NCBI RefSeq assembly: GCF_017741815.1
Contig: NZ_JAGHMF010000009.1
Coordinates: 1-64,000 of the forward strand
Length of the DNA: 64,000 bases
DNA from: Rhizobium sp. 16-488-2b
GTDB taxonomy: Bacteria > Pseudomonadota > Alphaproteobacteria > Rhizobiales > Rhizobiaceae
Direction: 5' to 3'
Under the pieces are notes generated by a model. The model searched no databases, was not told where the DNA came from, and was given only the letters and a program-made list of their open reading frames with translations. The first letter of the stretch is position 1; the number at the start of each line of letters is the position of its first letter. A program made the position numbers and the translations under genes. Shown piece by piece: positions 10,071 through 19,939 of the stretch.

Positions 10071-11090
10071 ATGTCTTCGGCACAAACCGCTTCTGTTAAC
10101 GAGATTTCGCCGGCCTTGCTTGTCGATGCGATGTTCGCCGTCCGCAAGACGGCCGCCATCAAGGCGGCGATCGAACTCGACCTCTTCACCGTCATCGGAA
10201 CCGGCCAGACGGCCAAGGCGGCGGCATCGGAGATGCGATGCGCCGAGCGCGGCGTCCGCATTCTCTGCGACTATCTCGTCGTTGCCGGCTTCCTCGGCAA
10301 GAGCGGCGACACCTACGCGCTGACACCCTCGAGCGCCGTGTTCCTCGATCGCCATTCGCCGGCCTATATGGGCTCGGCGATCGATTTCATCGCGGCACCG
10401 CAGATGCTCTCGCTCTTTCTGACCGACCCCGCCGCCTGCGTGCGCAATGGCGGCGCCGAAGGATTGGCGAACCTCTCGCCGGATAATCCCGTATGGGTGC
10501 GCTTCGCGCGCGCCATGGGTGCCTTTACCGGCGGGGCGGGCAGGACGCTCGCCGCCGGCGTCGCGGCATGGCCGCAGCCACCGTCAAAGGTGCTCGATAT
10601 CGCCGCCGGGCCCGGCTATTTCGGCATCGAGATCGCCAGGGCCATTCCGCAGGCGCGGATCGTCGCGCTTGACTGGAAGCCGGTGCTGGAGCTGACGCGG
10701 GAGAATGCGACGGCGGCCGGTGTGGCCGATCGTTTCAGCTTCATCGCCGGCAGCGCCTTCGATGTCGATTGGGGCAATGACTACGATCTCATCATGCTGC
10801 CGAACTTCCTGCATCACTTCGATATCGCCGGCTGCGCGGAACTGCTGAAGAAGGCACGCCCAAGCCTCGGCGCCACGGGCAAACTGATCGCCGTCGAGTT
10901 CGTCCCCAACGAGGACCGCGTCTCCCCCGACTTCCCCGCCGCCTTCGCCTTCGAAATGCTGGCGACGACACCACGCGGCGACGCCTATACGGCATCCGAC
11001 CTGCGCGAGATGGCCTCGATGGCGGGCTTCCGCGACATCGCGATCAGCCCGCTGCCGCCATCGCCGGCGAGCGTGATTGTGTTTGAGTGA
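10071..11090 (+). CDS. Winged-helix class I SAM-dependent methyltransferase
   Basis: 339 aa. Layout resembles O-methyltransferases of the hydroxyneurosporene/acetylserotonin type. An N-terminal helical and winged-helix dimerisation part (about 10-95) includes AAIELDLFTVIG and VRILCDYLVVAGFLGK. The Rossmann domain has motif I VLDIAAGPGYFG (about 175-186), the acidic loop IVALDWKPVLE, and NFLHHFD. The acceptor substrate is unknown. The ATG at 10071 follows GAGGGGAAACGCCA and a plausible promoter. The gene is monocistronic with ordinary codon use. A second, distantly similar methyltransferase lies at 27860-28921. Confidence 0.85.
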   Translation: MSSAQTASVNEISPALLVDAMFAVRKTAAIKAAIELDLFTVIGTGQTAKAAASEMRCAERGVRILCDYLVVAGFLGKSGDTYALTPSSAVFLDRHSPAYMGSAIDFIAAPQMLSLFLTDPAACVRNGGAEGLANLSPDNPVWVRFARAMGAFTGGAGRTLAAGVAAWPQPPSKVLDIAAGPGYFGIEIARAIPQARIVALDWKPVLELTRENATAAGVADRFSFIAGSAFDVDWGNDYDLIMLPNFLHHFDIAGCAELLKKARPSLGATGKLIAVEFVPNEDRVSPDFPAAFAFEMLATTPRGDAYTASDLREMASMAGFRDIAISPLPPSPASVIVFE

Positions 11091-11270
11091 ATTAAGAAAA
11101 TGTCCCCGGATGGTGATGTCTGCCGTCCGGGCGGCTTGCGCTGATCTGTAATAGCGGAATAGGTTACGAGCCGAGATTTTGAACATCATTGCCAGAAATT
11201 CATTGCGGCAAACTTTATTGAACAGCTTCACGGTCGCGATCGTGACCGGGAGCCATGACCGGGTTTATCA

Positions 11271-12224
11271 ATGCGTCGGCTTTTTCTTTCATCCGCTATT
11301 TCCGCGTTTGTCCTTGCTTCCGGCGTGACCGCAAGCGCCGAGGTGATGACTGTTCCCGGACCGCAGGGACAGCTCGAGGGCGAGGCGATCATCGTGCCTG
11401 GCGCTAGCGCCGGCGTCGTCATCGTGCCGGGTTCCGGTCCGATCGACCGGGATGGCAACAGCCCGATGGGGCTTCGCAGCGACAGCTATAGATTGCTTGC
11501 CGAGGCACTGGCATCAGCCGGCCTGAGCACGCTGAGGATCGACAAGCGCGGCTTCTTCGGCAGCAAAGATGCGATCGCCGATCCGGAGGATGTGACGATT
11601 GCCAACTATGCCGCCGACGTCGATCTCTGGCAGCGCGCTTTTGCCGAGCGGATCGGCACGGATTGCGTGTGGATCGCCGGTCACAGCGAGGGTGGCCTCG
11701 TGGCGCTGGCCGCCGCCGCAAGTGGCGCGACACCCTGCGGACTGATCCTGCTGGCCGCGCCGGGCCGACGCGTGAGCACGCTGATGCGCGAGCAGTTCCG
11801 CAACAACCCGGCCAATGCGCCTTATCTTGCGGAAATCGACCGTATCATCTCCGGGCTGGAGCAGGGGGAGAGAACGGATGTCGGGACCATGAGTGCCGTC
11901 CTGCAGCCCCTGTTTCGGCAAGGCCTGCAGCGATACATGGTCGATCTTTTCAGCTACGATCCCGTGGCGCTGGCCAAGGGACTGAGCCTGCCCGTGCTCA
12001 TCCTCCAGGGCGATCGTGATTTTCAGGTGACAGTCGAGGACGCCGGCTTGCTGGCGCGATCGATGCCGCATGCACGGGTGGTGCAATTGCCCGGTGTCAC
12101 GCACATGCTGAAAGCGGACGTGCCGGACGCGCCCTTTGCCGCCTACCAGGATCCGACTCTGCCACTGGCGCCGGGTATCGTGCCCGCCATTTTGGAAGCC
12201 GTGCAGGCGCACACAAAGCTTTGA
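11271..12224 (+). CDS. Exported alpha/beta hydrolase (dienelactone hydrolase/esterase type)
   Basis: 317 aa with a Sec signal peptide (MRRLFLSSAISAFVLASGVTASAE, cleavage about residue 23). The fold shows VVIVPGSGPIDRDGN (oxyanion region), the nucleophile elbow AGHSEGG (Ser about 138), an acid in ILQGDRDFQV (about 247) and the His in GVTHMLKAD (about 277). A periplasmic esterase or peptidase-like hydrolase is likely; the natural substrate is not apparent. Its end is 8 bases from the convergent phaC end. Confidence 0.85.
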   Translation: MRRLFLSSAISAFVLASGVTASAEVMTVPGPQGQLEGEAIIVPGASAGVVIVPGSGPIDRDGNSPMGLRSDSYRLLAEALASAGLSTLRIDKRGFFGSKDAIADPEDVTIANYAADVDLWQRAFAERIGTDCVWIAGHSEGGLVALAAAASGATPCGLILLAAPGRRVSTLMREQFRNNPANAPYLAEIDRIISGLEQGERTDVGTMSAVLQPLFRQGLQRYMVDLFSYDPVALAKGLSLPVLILQGDRDFQVTVEDAGLLARSMPHARVVQLPGVTHMLKADVPDAPFAAYQDPTLPLAPGIVPAILEAVQAHTKL

Positions 12225-12231
12225 CTATAGA

Positions 12232-14070
12232 CTACGCCTTCTCCAGCACATAGCTGCCCGGCGCTTCCTCGAGCGCGTTGAGCGCATCGCCACCAGGCTT
12301 GCGGGCGGGTACCCGCTTGCCGTCCTTGGCCTCGATCCAGGCCTGCCAGTGCGGCCACCAGGAGCCGGCCGCTTCCTCGGCGTCGATGAGCCAGTCTTCG
12401 TATTCGCCCTTGGCCGGGCCGCCGGTCCAATACTGGTACTTCTTCTTGTCCGGCGGGTTCACCACGCCGGCGATGTGGCCGGAGCCGGCGAGCACGAAAT
12501 CGACCTTGCCGCCGAAGAACTGGCTGCCGAGGAACACCGATTTCGCCGGCGCGATATGGTCCTCGCGGGTGGCGAGATTGTAGATCGGGATCCTGACGCT
12601 CTTCAGCGACACGGCCTGGCCGTCGAGCACCATCTCGCCCTTGGTGAGCGCGTTCTTCAGATAGCAGTTGCGCAGGTAGAAGGCATGGTTGGCCGCCGCC
12701 ATCCGCGTCGAATCGGCGTTCCAGAACAGGAGGTCGAAGGGCATCGGCTCCTGGCCCTTGAGGTAATTGTTGACGAAGTAGGGCCAGATGAGCTCGGAGG
12801 CGCGCAGCATGTTGAAAGCGGTCGCCATCTTCGAGCCGTCGAGATAGCCGGTCACCTTCATGTAGTTCTCAAGCCGCGTCAGCTGTTCCTCGTCGACGAA
12901 CACCTTGAGGTCGCCGGCATGGGTGAAATCGACCTGGGTGGTGAACAGCGTCGCGGAGCGTATGCGCTTGTTCTTCTCCTTGGCATGCAGCGCCAGCGTC
13001 GCGGCCAGCAGCGTGCCGCCGACGCAATAACCGATGGCGTTGACGTCCTTCTCTCCGGTCGCCTTCTCGATCGTCTCGAGGGCGAAATCGATCCCTTCGC
13101 GCGCATAGGCCGCCCAATCCTTGGCCGCATGGCGCGCATCCGGGTTGACCCAGGAGATAACGAACACCGTCTGCCCCTGATCGACGCACCACTTGATGAA
13201 GCTCTTCTGCGGATTGAGGTCGAGAATGTAGAACTTGTTGATCCAGGGCGGGCAGATGAGGAGAGGGCGCTTCAGCACGGTCTCGGTCGTCGGCTCGTAC
13301 TGGATGATCTGGCAGATCTCGTTCTGGGCGATCACCTTGCCCGGCGTCAGCGCCATGTCGCGGCCGACGGCGAACTTGGTCATGTCCGTCTGCCGAAGCT
13401 TCAGGTCGCCATGGCCCGCCACGATGTCCTCGGCAAGCATCTTCATGCCCCGCACCAGATTTTCACCACTGCTCGCGATCGTCTCGCGATAGAGCTGCGG
13501 ATTGGTGGCGACGAAATTGGTCGGCGAGATCGCCGCCGTGATCTGCCTGACGTAGAAGTTGGCCTTCTGCCGCGTGTGCTCGTCGAGCCCCTCGGTGTCG
13601 GTGACCAGCTTTTCGGCCCAGTCCGCGGTAATGAAATAGGCCTGCTTCAGGAATTCGAAGAAGGGGTTCTTCTCCCAGTCCTGATCGGCGAAGCGCTTGT
13701 CCTTGCGATCGGGCTCCGGCTCGAGCGATTCGCCCTGCATGCGCTGCATCGAGCGCATCCACACGCCGAAAAAGCTGGTCATCAGCTTGGTCTGCGCATC
13801 GAAGGCGCGGCGCGGATCGGAGATCCAGTATTCGCTGACCTTGGAGAGCGTCTTGACCATGTCGGTGACGGGGTCGGCGGTGTTTTCGCGGATCTCGCCG
13901 CTTTCGCGCGGGCCAAGCCAGGCGGATGCCGCTTTTCCCAGGTTTTCCAAGGCACGGGCGAAGTTCAGCGCCATCGTTTCCGGGTCCTTCAGCATGTAAG
14001 GATCGAAATCCTTTGCCTCGAAGCCCGGGCCTTGGCCCTTATCGCTCTTGTCCTGGTTGCTGTCGGTCAC
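12232..14070 (-). CDS. phaC: Class I poly(3-hydroxyalkanoate) synthase
   Basis: 612 aa, as expected for a class I PHA synthase. It polymerises (R)-3-hydroxyacyl-CoA into storage polyester on granules. The lipase-like box [13 protein letters not shown] carries the catalytic Cys near residue 347. The acid lies in REDHIAP (about 499) and the His in [12 protein letters not shown] (about 530); the N-terminal domain has WLGPRESG and [10 protein letters not shown]. No phaAB genes are adjacent, as is common in rhizobia where they sit elsewhere. It is divergent from the lipoprotein gene at 14223. A phasin gene in the same window (40445) serves the same granules. Confidence 0.95.
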   Translation of the reverse strand: MTDSNQDKSDKGQGPGFEAKDFDPYMLKDPETMALNFARALENLGKAASAWLGPRESGEIRENTADPVTDMVKTLSKVSEYWISDPRRAFDAQTKLMTSFFGVWMRSMQRMQGESLEPEPDRKDKRFADQDWEKNPFFEFLKQAYFITADWAEKLVTDTEGLDEHTRQKANFYVRQITAAISPTNFVATNPQLYRETIASSGENLVRGMKMLAEDIVAGHGDLKLRQTDMTKFAVGRDMALTPGKVIAQNEICQIIQYEPTTETVLKRPLLICPPWINKFYILDLNPQKSFIKWCVDQGQTVFVISWVNPDARHAAKDWAAYAREGIDFALETIEKATGEKDVNAIGYCVGGTLLAATLALHAKEKNKRIRSATLFTTQVDFTHAGDLKVFVDEEQLTRLENYMKVTGYLDGSKMATAFNMLRASELIWPYFVNNYLKGQEPMPFDLLFWNADSTRMAAANHAFYLRNCYLKNALTKGEMVLDGQAVSLKSVRIPIYNLATREDHIAPAKSVFLGSQFFGGKVDFVLAGSGHIAGVVNPPDKKKYQYWTGGPAKGEYEDWLIDAEEAAGSWWPHWQAWIEAKDGKRVPARKPGGDALNALEEAPGSYVLEKA

Positions 14071-14222
14071 GCGGTTCCTCCGGCGGCAGCATCTCTATCC
14101 AAATCAAGTTGTATCCGCTCGGATCAAGAAAACAAGTTCCGCAGACATGCCTTCATGCTATTGCTTTGTGCAGGCTGCGAATTTAACAAGTCGAAGCAGC
14201 TTAAGGATTTGGAACCTCTGGC

Positions 14223-14639
14223 ATGACCAACACAGGCATTCGTACCATCGCAAACGTCACCCGCATCGCCCTCATCGGCGCCGCCGCGGCCATGGCGCTT
14301 GCCGGATGCATGCGAACGCCTGAGGAAAAGGCCGCGTTTGCCGCAAAGCAGGCGGCCCCGACCGCCGTGGTCATGAACGCCACCAAGGGCGAAGCGCCGA
14401 CCGAAAGCGGTCTGTCGCACTATCGCGATGGCTATCCTGGCTTCGGCGCGCCGCTGACCGCCGCCAACGTTCAGATGAACGACGAGGAAGCCTCCGGCCT
14501 GCAGCAGAAGCTGACGGCGCTGAGCAACCGGCGCAAGGCGGGCACCATCTCGGAAGCCGAATACCAGCGCCGCGTTGCGGAATACCGCAAGCTCGCCGAA
14601 GACCACGGCCCGGAAACGCTGTCCGAAATCACCAAATAA
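14223..14639 (+). CDS. Small conserved lipoprotein, function unknown
   Basis: 138 aa. A basic N-terminus, a hydrophobic segment IALIGAAAAMALAGC and a lipobox LAGC place the lipidated Cys near residue 28. The rest is hydrophilic: an Ala/Thr linker, then a helical segment with a short SHOCT-like signature (LQQKLTALSNRRKAGTISEA, about 91-110, continuing with EYQRRVAEYRKL). SHOCT-like tails (a helix with an EY.. motif) occur in many small envelope proteins. Divergent from phaC across about 150 bases. Function not recognised. Confidence 0.75.
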   Translation: MTNTGIRTIANVTRIALIGAAAAMALAGCMRTPEEKAAFAAKQAAPTAVVMNATKGEAPTESGLSHYRDGYPGFGAPLTAANVQMNDEEASGLQQKLTALSNRRKAGTISEAEYQRRVAEYRKLAEDHGPETLSEITK

Positions 14640-14865
14640 GGCCTTGCCTTCTCTGGCGTTTGCAAGCAAAGCCTTCCGTCAGGTGCGGAAGATGAAATTT
14701 TCCTGATAAAGCGTCAGCCCCGAGGCGGTCCGTCAAAGAATCGCCGTGCGCTGGACGTCTGATGAATACGGCCTTGGCGATTCTGAAGTTCGTGTCGCAA
14801 GCAGCCGGAAGTTAGGACGAACTTCGATTTGCGGTCATGGTGGCCGCGTTTCCGTGGGGAAAGAG

Positions 14866-16086
14866 ATGGAAGAGTTTCACAAAGTCCGGCGTTTGCCGCC
14901 TTATGTTTTCGAACAGGTCAACCGTTTGAAAGCAAGCGCGCGAGCGGGCGGAGCCGATATCATCGATCTCGGCATGGGAAACCCTGACCTGCCGACCCCC
15001 AAGGCGATCGTCGACAAGCTCTGCGAAGTGGTCCAGGACCCGCGCACGCATCGCTATTCCTCGTCCAAGGGCATTCCCGGCCTGCGCCGCGCCCAGGCCG
15101 CCTATTACGCCCGCCGCTTCGGCGTGAAGCTCAACCCGGATACGCAGGTGGTCGCCACCCTCGGCTCCAAGGAAGGCTTCGCCAACATGGCGCAGGCGAT
15201 CACCGCGCCCGGCGACGTCATTCTCTGCCCGAACCCGACCTACCCGATCCACGCCTTCGGCTTCCTGATGGCGGGCGGCGTGATCCGCTCTCTGCCGGTC
15301 GAGCCGGATGACAGCTTCTTCCCGCCGCTGGAACGCGCCGTGAAGCACTCGATCCCGAAGCCGCTGGCGCTGATCGTCAACTATCCGTCGAACCCGACGG
15401 CCTATGTCGCGACGCTCGACTTCTACAAGGACGTCATCGCGTTCGCGAAGAAGCACGACATCATCGTGCTCTCCGACCTTGCCTATTCGGAAATCTACTT
15501 CGACGACAACAACCCGCCGCCATCGGTGCTGCAGGTGCCCGGCGCCATGGATGTCTGCGTCGAGTTCACCTCGATGTCGAAGACCTTCTCCATGCCCGGC
15601 TGGCGCATGGGCTTTGCCGTCGGCAACGAGCGCCTGATCGCGGCGCTGACCCGCGTGAAGTCCTACCTCGACTACGGCGCCTTCACGCCGATCCAGGTTG
15701 CCGCCACGCACGCGCTGAACGGCGACGGCTCGGATATCGCCGAAGTCCGCGGCGTCTACAAGCGCCGCCGCGACGTCATGGTCGACAGCTTCGGCAAGGC
15801 CGGCTTCGAAGTGCCGCCGCCGGCAGCGACCATGTTCGCCTGGGCGAAGATCCCGGAAAAGTTCCGCCATCTCGGCAGCCTGGAGTTCTCCAAGCTCCTG
15901 GTCGAAAAGGCCGACGTTGCCGTGGCGCCGGGGATCGGCTTCGGTGAAATGGGCGACGATTACGTGCGTCTGGCGCTCGTCGAAAACGAGCACCGTATCC
16001 GTCAGGCGGCGCGCAACATCAAGAAATTCATGTCCACCGCCGATGAGACGATGCACAATGTCGTCTCGTTGAACGCTCACCGCTGA
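14866..16086 (+). CDS. PLP-dependent class I/II aminotransferase (AlaC/LL-DAP aminotransferase-like)
   Basis: 406 aa from ATG 14866, preceded by GGGGAAAGAG; the frame is open upstream but unlike the family. It is a fold-type I aminotransferase with IIDLGMGNPDLPTP near the N-terminus, the cofactor-binding ADLAYSEIYFD-like segment (here SDLAYSEIYFDD) and the Schiff-base Lys in SMSKTFSMPGWRMGF. The nearest memory match is the AlaC/YfdZ group that makes alanine or transaminates aspartate-family intermediates. It sits just before hom with a 65-base gap, which suggests involvement in aspartate-family amino acid metabolism. Confidence 0.9.
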   Translation: MEEFHKVRRLPPYVFEQVNRLKASARAGGADIIDLGMGNPDLPTPKAIVDKLCEVVQDPRTHRYSSSKGIPGLRRAQAAYYARRFGVKLNPDTQVVATLGSKEGFANMAQAITAPGDVILCPNPTYPIHAFGFLMAGGVIRSLPVEPDDSFFPPLERAVKHSIPKPLALIVNYPSNPTAYVATLDFYKDVIAFAKKHDIIVLSDLAYSEIYFDDNNPPPSVLQVPGAMDVCVEFTSMSKTFSMPGWRMGFAVGNERLIAALTRVKSYLDYGAFTPIQVAATHALNGDGSDIAEVRGVYKRRRDVMVDSFGKAGFEVPPPAATMFAWAKIPEKFRHLGSLEFSKLLVEKADVAVAPGIGFGEMGDDYVRLALVENEHRIRQAARNIKKFMSTADETMHNVVSLNAHR

Positions 16087-16102
16087 TACAATCAGTTCTT
16101 TC

Positions 16103-16124
16103 GGCAGCCGCTCCGGCGGCTGCC
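16103..16124 (+). other. GC-rich hairpin between aminotransferase gene and hom
   Basis: GGCAGCCGC / GCGGCTGCC, nine perfect pairs around a TCCG loop, 17 bases after the aminotransferase stop and 28 before the hom ATG. There is no T tract, so it may act as a 3' stabiliser or attenuator rather than a true terminator. Confidence 0.5.
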
Positions 16125-16151
16125 ACTCATGACATATTTCAGGATCGATCC

Positions 16152-17474
16152 ATGGCAGATGCCCTTAAAATCGGCGTTGCGGGCTTGGGTACCGTTGGTG
16201 CCTCTCTCGTTCGTATCATTCAGCAGCGCAGCGACCAGCTTGCCGCGACGTGCGGCCGGCCGATCCTGGTCACCGGCGTTTCCGCCCGCGACAAGACCAA
16301 GGACCGTGGCATTGATGTCGGCGGCATCGAATGGTTCGATACGCCCGAGGAACTCGCGACCAAGGGTGACATCGACGTGTTCGTCGAGCTCGTCGGTGGC
16401 GCCGAGGGACCGGCCAACATCGCCGTCCGCGCCGCGCTGCAGCGCGGTCTCCACGTGGTGACAGCCAACAAGGCGCTGCTCGCCTATCACGGCGTCGAGC
16501 TTGCCAGGATCGCCGAGGAGAAGGGCGCGCTGCTCAACTTCGAAGCGGCCGTCGCCGGCGGCATCCCCGTCATCAAGGCGCTGCGTGAATCGCTGACCGG
16601 CAACACGATCTCGCGCGTCTACGGCATCATGAACGGCACCTGCAACTACATCCTGACCAAGATGGAGAAGGAAGGCCTGTCGTTTTCCGATTGCCTGAAG
16701 GAAGCCCAGCGCCTCGGCTACGCCGAAGCCGATCCGGCCTTCGACATCGAGGGCAACGACACCGCCCACAAGCTCTCCATCCTGACGACGCTCGCCTTCG
16801 GCAACCAGATCGCCGTCGACGACATCTATCTCGAGGGCATCACCAACATCTCGATCGACGACATCCACGCGGCCGCCGATCTCGGCTACCGCATCAAGTT
16901 GCTCGGCGTTGCCCAGCGCACGGATACCGGCATCGAGCAGCGCGTGCACCCGACCATGGTGCCCGTCGATAGCGTCATCGCCCAGGTTGATGGCGTCACC
17001 AACGCGGTTGCGATCGAATCCGACATTCTCGGCGAGCTCCTGATGGTCGGCCCCGGCGCCGGCGGCAATGCCACGGCCTCGTCCGTGCTCGGCGATATCG
17101 CCGACATCGCCAAGAGCCGCCCGGGCGCCCAGCAGGTTCCCGTGCTCGGCCATCCGGCCAAGTCGCTCGAGCCTTACCGCAAGGCACAGATCCAGAGCCA
17201 CGAGGGCGGCTATTTCATCCGCCTGACGGTGCTCGACCGCACCGGCGTCTTCGCCAGAGTCGCCACCCGCATGGCCGAAAACCACATCTCGCTCGAATCC
17301 ATCGTGCAGCGCTCCAAGCAGCACCTTTCGCCCTCGCACCACCAGACGATCATCCTCGTCACCCACGCGACCACCGAGGATTCGGTGCGCAAGGCCGTCG
17401 AGGCGATCAAGACCGAGGGCTATCTGGTCGGCGAACCGCAGGTGATCCGCATCGAGCGTCCGAAGGAAGACTGA
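16152..17474 (+). CDS. hom: Homoserine dehydrogenase
   Basis: 440 aa, normal length for the monofunctional enzyme. It reduces aspartate semialdehyde to homoserine on the way to threonine, methionine and isoleucine. The NAD(P)-binding loop GVAGLGTVGASLV is at the N-terminus. The catalytic domain shows NFEAAVAGGIPVIKALRE and GIMNGTCNYILTKM, and the C-terminal ACT domain (about 355-430, LDRTGVFARVATRMAENHIS) probably senses an end product such as threonine. ATG at 16152. Downstream, recJ begins after 137 bases. Confidence 0.97.
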   Translation: MADALKIGVAGLGTVGASLVRIIQQRSDQLAATCGRPILVTGVSARDKTKDRGIDVGGIEWFDTPEELATKGDIDVFVELVGGAEGPANIAVRAALQRGLHVVTANKALLAYHGVELARIAEEKGALLNFEAAVAGGIPVIKALRESLTGNTISRVYGIMNGTCNYILTKMEKEGLSFSDCLKEAQRLGYAEADPAFDIEGNDTAHKLSILTTLAFGNQIAVDDIYLEGITNISIDDIHAAADLGYRIKLLGVAQRTDTGIEQRVHPTMVPVDSVIAQVDGVTNAVAIESDILGELLMVGPGAGGNATASSVLGDIADIAKSRPGAQQVPVLGHPAKSLEPYRKAQIQSHEGGYFIRLTVLDRTGVFARVATRMAENHISLESIVQRSKQHLSPSHHQTIILVTHATTEDSVRKAVEAIKTEGYLVGEPQVIRIERPKED

Positions 17475-17502
17475 GCCTCGCACGCGTCGTGGCGACACGG
17501 CG

Positions 17503-17516
17503 TCACCGTACGGTGA
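17503..17516. promoter_or_regulatory. Perfect 14-bp palindrome between hom and recJ
   Basis: TCACCGTACGGTGA reads the same on both strands, 29 bases after the hom stop and 96 before the recJ start. It could be an operator for a dimeric regulator; no regulator is adjacent. Confidence 0.35.
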
Positions 17517-17611
17517 TCTATTCTGTGGGCGGCGGGGCGCAGGCGTGCTCCGCCGTCTTTCGTTTGCCGTCACGGCTCTGTAGAACGGCCTTGTAGTGGC
17601 AGTGGAGTGAC

Positions 17612-19417
17612 ATGATGGATATCCCGGCCGATCCGGTACAGCGCGCCTTTCTGGGTGTCGAGAAATCCGTTCTCGACAATCGCTGGATCTCGCGGCTGGA
17701 CCAGGCCGGGCAGAACCGGGCGCTTGCTATGTCGCAGATGCACGGCCTGCCGGATCTGATCGCCCGTGTGCTTGCCGGCCGCGGCGTCACCGTCGACGAG
17801 GCGGTCGAATTCCTCGACCCGACGCTGCGCTCGCTGATGCCCGATCCCTACAAGCTGACCGATTGCGAAAAGGCCGCCAAGCGCATCGCCGATGCCATCA
17901 ACACCCGCCAGCAGGTGGCGATCTTCGGCGATTACGACGTCGACGGCGCATCCTCCTCGGCGCTGATGTACCGCTTCCTCAGCCATTTCGGCGTGACATC
18001 CGAAATCTACATTCCCGACCGCGTCTTCGAAGGCTATGGCCCGAACCCGGCAGCCATGGACCAGTTGATCGACAACGGCGCCCGCCTGATCGTCACCGTC
18101 GACTGCGGCTCCACCAGCCACGAGGCGCTGGCGGCGGCGGCAAAGCGCCATGTCGACGTGGTCGTCATCGATCACCACCAGGTGACACACGACCTGCCGC
18201 AGTGCCATGCGCTCGTCAATCCCAACCGCGAGGACGATCTGTCGGGGCAGGGGCATCTTTGTGCTGCCGGCGTTGTCTTCCTCGTGCTGGTCGCGACGCT
18301 GCGGCTGCTGCGCCAGGCCGGCCATCCGAAGGCACGCAGCATCGACCTCCTGCAATGGCTCGACATCGTGGCGCTGGCGACGGTCTGCGACGTCGTTCCG
18401 CTGAAGGGCCTGAACCGCGCCTATGTCGTCAAGGGCCTGATCGCCGCCCGTCACCAAGGCAATGCCGGTCTGTCGGCGCTGTTTCGCAAGGCAGGCCTCG
18501 CCGGGCCGGTGACGCCCTATCACTTCGGCTTCCTCATCGGCCCCCGCATCAACGCCGGCGGCCGTATCAGCGACGCCGCACTCGGTAGCCGGCTATTGAC
18601 GCTCGATGACACCGGCGAAGCCGAAGCCATCGCCGAGCGTCTGGACGAGCTCAATCGCGACCGCCAGGTGATGGAAGCCAACATGCTGCAGGAAGCCGAG
18701 GCTGAAGCCTACGCCGAATATGGCGACGGCAGCGGCGCGTCGGTCATCGTCACCGCGCATGAAAAATGGCATCCAGGCATCGTCGGCCTGATCGCGGCGC
18801 GGTTGAAGGAGAAGTTCAAGCGCCCTGCCTTCGCCATCGCCTTCGACCCCAATGGCAAAGGCACCGGCTCCGGCCGCTCCATCAACGGCTTCGACATGGG
18901 CAAGATGGTGCGCGCGGCGGTCGACGAGGGGCTGCTGGTCAAGGGCGGCGGCCATGCCATGGCGGCGGGCCTCACCGTCGAGCGCGACAAGCTCGGCCGG
19001 CTGCGCGGCTTCTTCGCAGAACGCGCCGAAAAGACGGTGGCGGCGCTGGTGGCCAACGAGACGCTCAAGATCGACGGCGCGATCGGCGCCAGCGGCGCGA
19101 CGATCGACCTGATCGATCGCCTGGAAACGGCGGGCCCTTACGGCTCCGGCCATTCGCAGCCGATCTTCGCCATCCCCGCCCATCGCGTCCGCGATTCGAG
19201 GATCGTCGGCGAGAAGCATGTGAAGGTGACGCTCGAAGCCATGGACGGCGCCCGCCTCGACGGCATAGCTTTCCGCGCCGCCGATACGCAGCTCGGAAAC
19301 CTGCTCCTGAACTCTCGCGGCGCCAACCTGCATGTGGCGGGCTCGCTCGGCGACAATCACTACCAGGGCTCGCGCCGCGTCCAGCTGCGGGTGATGGATG
19401 GCGCCATCGCGCGCTGA
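17612..19417 (+). CDS. recJ: Single-strand DNA-specific 5'-3' exonuclease RecJ
   Basis: 601 aa. RecJ degrades single-stranded DNA 5' to 3' in recombination and mismatch/excision repair. Family motifs are clear: FGDYDVDGASSSALM (motif I, about 108), VTVDCGSTS, VVIDHHQV (the DHH motif, about 190) and the DHHA1 signature KGGGHAMAAGL (about 445), followed by the OB-like C-terminal domain. ATG 17612 or 17615. The gene ends 10 bases from the convergent lrp-type gene. From memory, many Rhizobiaceae carry glpX (fructose-bisphosphatase II) between hom and recJ; it is not there in this window. Confidence 0.97.
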   Translation: MMDIPADPVQRAFLGVEKSVLDNRWISRLDQAGQNRALAMSQMHGLPDLIARVLAGRGVTVDEAVEFLDPTLRSLMPDPYKLTDCEKAAKRIADAINTRQQVAIFGDYDVDGASSSALMYRFLSHFGVTSEIYIPDRVFEGYGPNPAAMDQLIDNGARLIVTVDCGSTSHEALAAAAKRHVDVVVIDHHQVTHDLPQCHALVNPNREDDLSGQGHLCAAGVVFLVLVATLRLLRQAGHPKARSIDLLQWLDIVALATVCDVVPLKGLNRAYVVKGLIAARHQGNAGLSALFRKAGLAGPVTPYHFGFLIGPRINAGGRISDAALGSRLLTLDDTGEAEAIAERLDELNRDRQVMEANMLQEAEAEAYAEYGDGSGASVIVTAHEKWHPGIVGLIAARLKEKFKRPAFAIAFDPNGKGTGSGRSINGFDMGKMVRAAVDEGLLVKGGGHAMAAGLTVERDKLGRLRGFFAERAEKTVAALVANETLKIDGAIGASGATIDLIDRLETAGPYGSGHSQPIFAIPAHRVRDSRIVGEKHVKVTLEAMDGARLDGIAFRAADTQLGNLLLNSRGANLHVAGSLGDNHYQGSRRVQLRVMDGAIAR

Positions 19418-19427
19418 GCGATTCCCG

Positions 19428-19895
19428 TCAGAGCGGCACCGTCAGCGTCGATTTGACATTGTCCATGGCGATGAAGGTCTTGAATTTCTTCACATTGCCG
19501 CTGTCGAAGAACAGCCGCCGCGTCAGCCGCTCGTAATGGGCCATGTCGGGCACCAGCACGACCAGCACGAAATCCGCCTCTCCGGTCACGTAATAGCACT
19601 GCTGCACCTCGGGCGCCCCGGCAAAGCTTTGCTTCAGCGCATCGATCAGATCGGCACGCTCATTGTCCACTTCCACCTCGACGAAGATGGTGATCGGCTG
19701 GCCGACCTTGGCGGGATCGAGGAGTGCCGCGTTCTGCCGGATGACGCCGCTCTGCTCCATCCGCTTGATGCGCCGCTGCACGGCCGGCGCGGAAAGGTTG
19801 ACCGCCTCGCCGATTACCCGCTGCGGCGTCGTGTTGTCCTCCTGCAGGATCTTCAGAATGGCGATGTCGAATTGGTCGAGACCATCGGCAGACAT
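19428..19895 (-). CDS. Lrp/AsnC-family transcriptional regulator
   Basis: 155 aa from ATG 19895 (MSADGLDQFDIAILKIL); a further in-frame start lies 18 bases upstream. An N-terminal helix-turn-helix (about 7-55, with GEAVNLSAPAVQRRIKRMEQ) is followed by the RAM/AsnC ligand domain (about 70-150, with CYYVTGEADFVLVVLVPD). Such regulators bind an amino acid and wrap DNA as octamers. It is divergently transcribed from the diaminopropionate ammonia-lyase gene across 96 bases that contain a perfect TGCAAAAC / GTTTTGCA repeat. The natural inference is control of that cluster by its substrate, plus autoregulation. Confidence 0.92.
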   Translation of the reverse strand: MSADGLDQFDIAILKILQEDNTTPQRVIGEAVNLSAPAVQRRIKRMEQSGVIRQNAALLDPAKVGQPITIFVEVEVDNERADLIDALKQSFAGAPEVQQCYYVTGEADFVLVVLVPDMAHYERLTRRLFFDSGNVKKFKTFIAMDNVKSTLTVPL

Positions 19896-19916
19896 GGCGG
19901 CTCCACGAAACAAACT

Positions 19917-19939
19917 TGCAAAACAGGGGCCGTTTTGCA
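19917..19939. promoter_or_regulatory. Candidate Lrp-type operator between lrp-like gene and dpaL
   Basis: TGCAAAAC-N7-GTTTTGCA, perfect in all eight pairs, half-site centres 15 bases apart. It lies 22 bases upstream of the regulator's ATG and 53 bases upstream of dpaL, well placed to control both. Confidence 0.6.
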
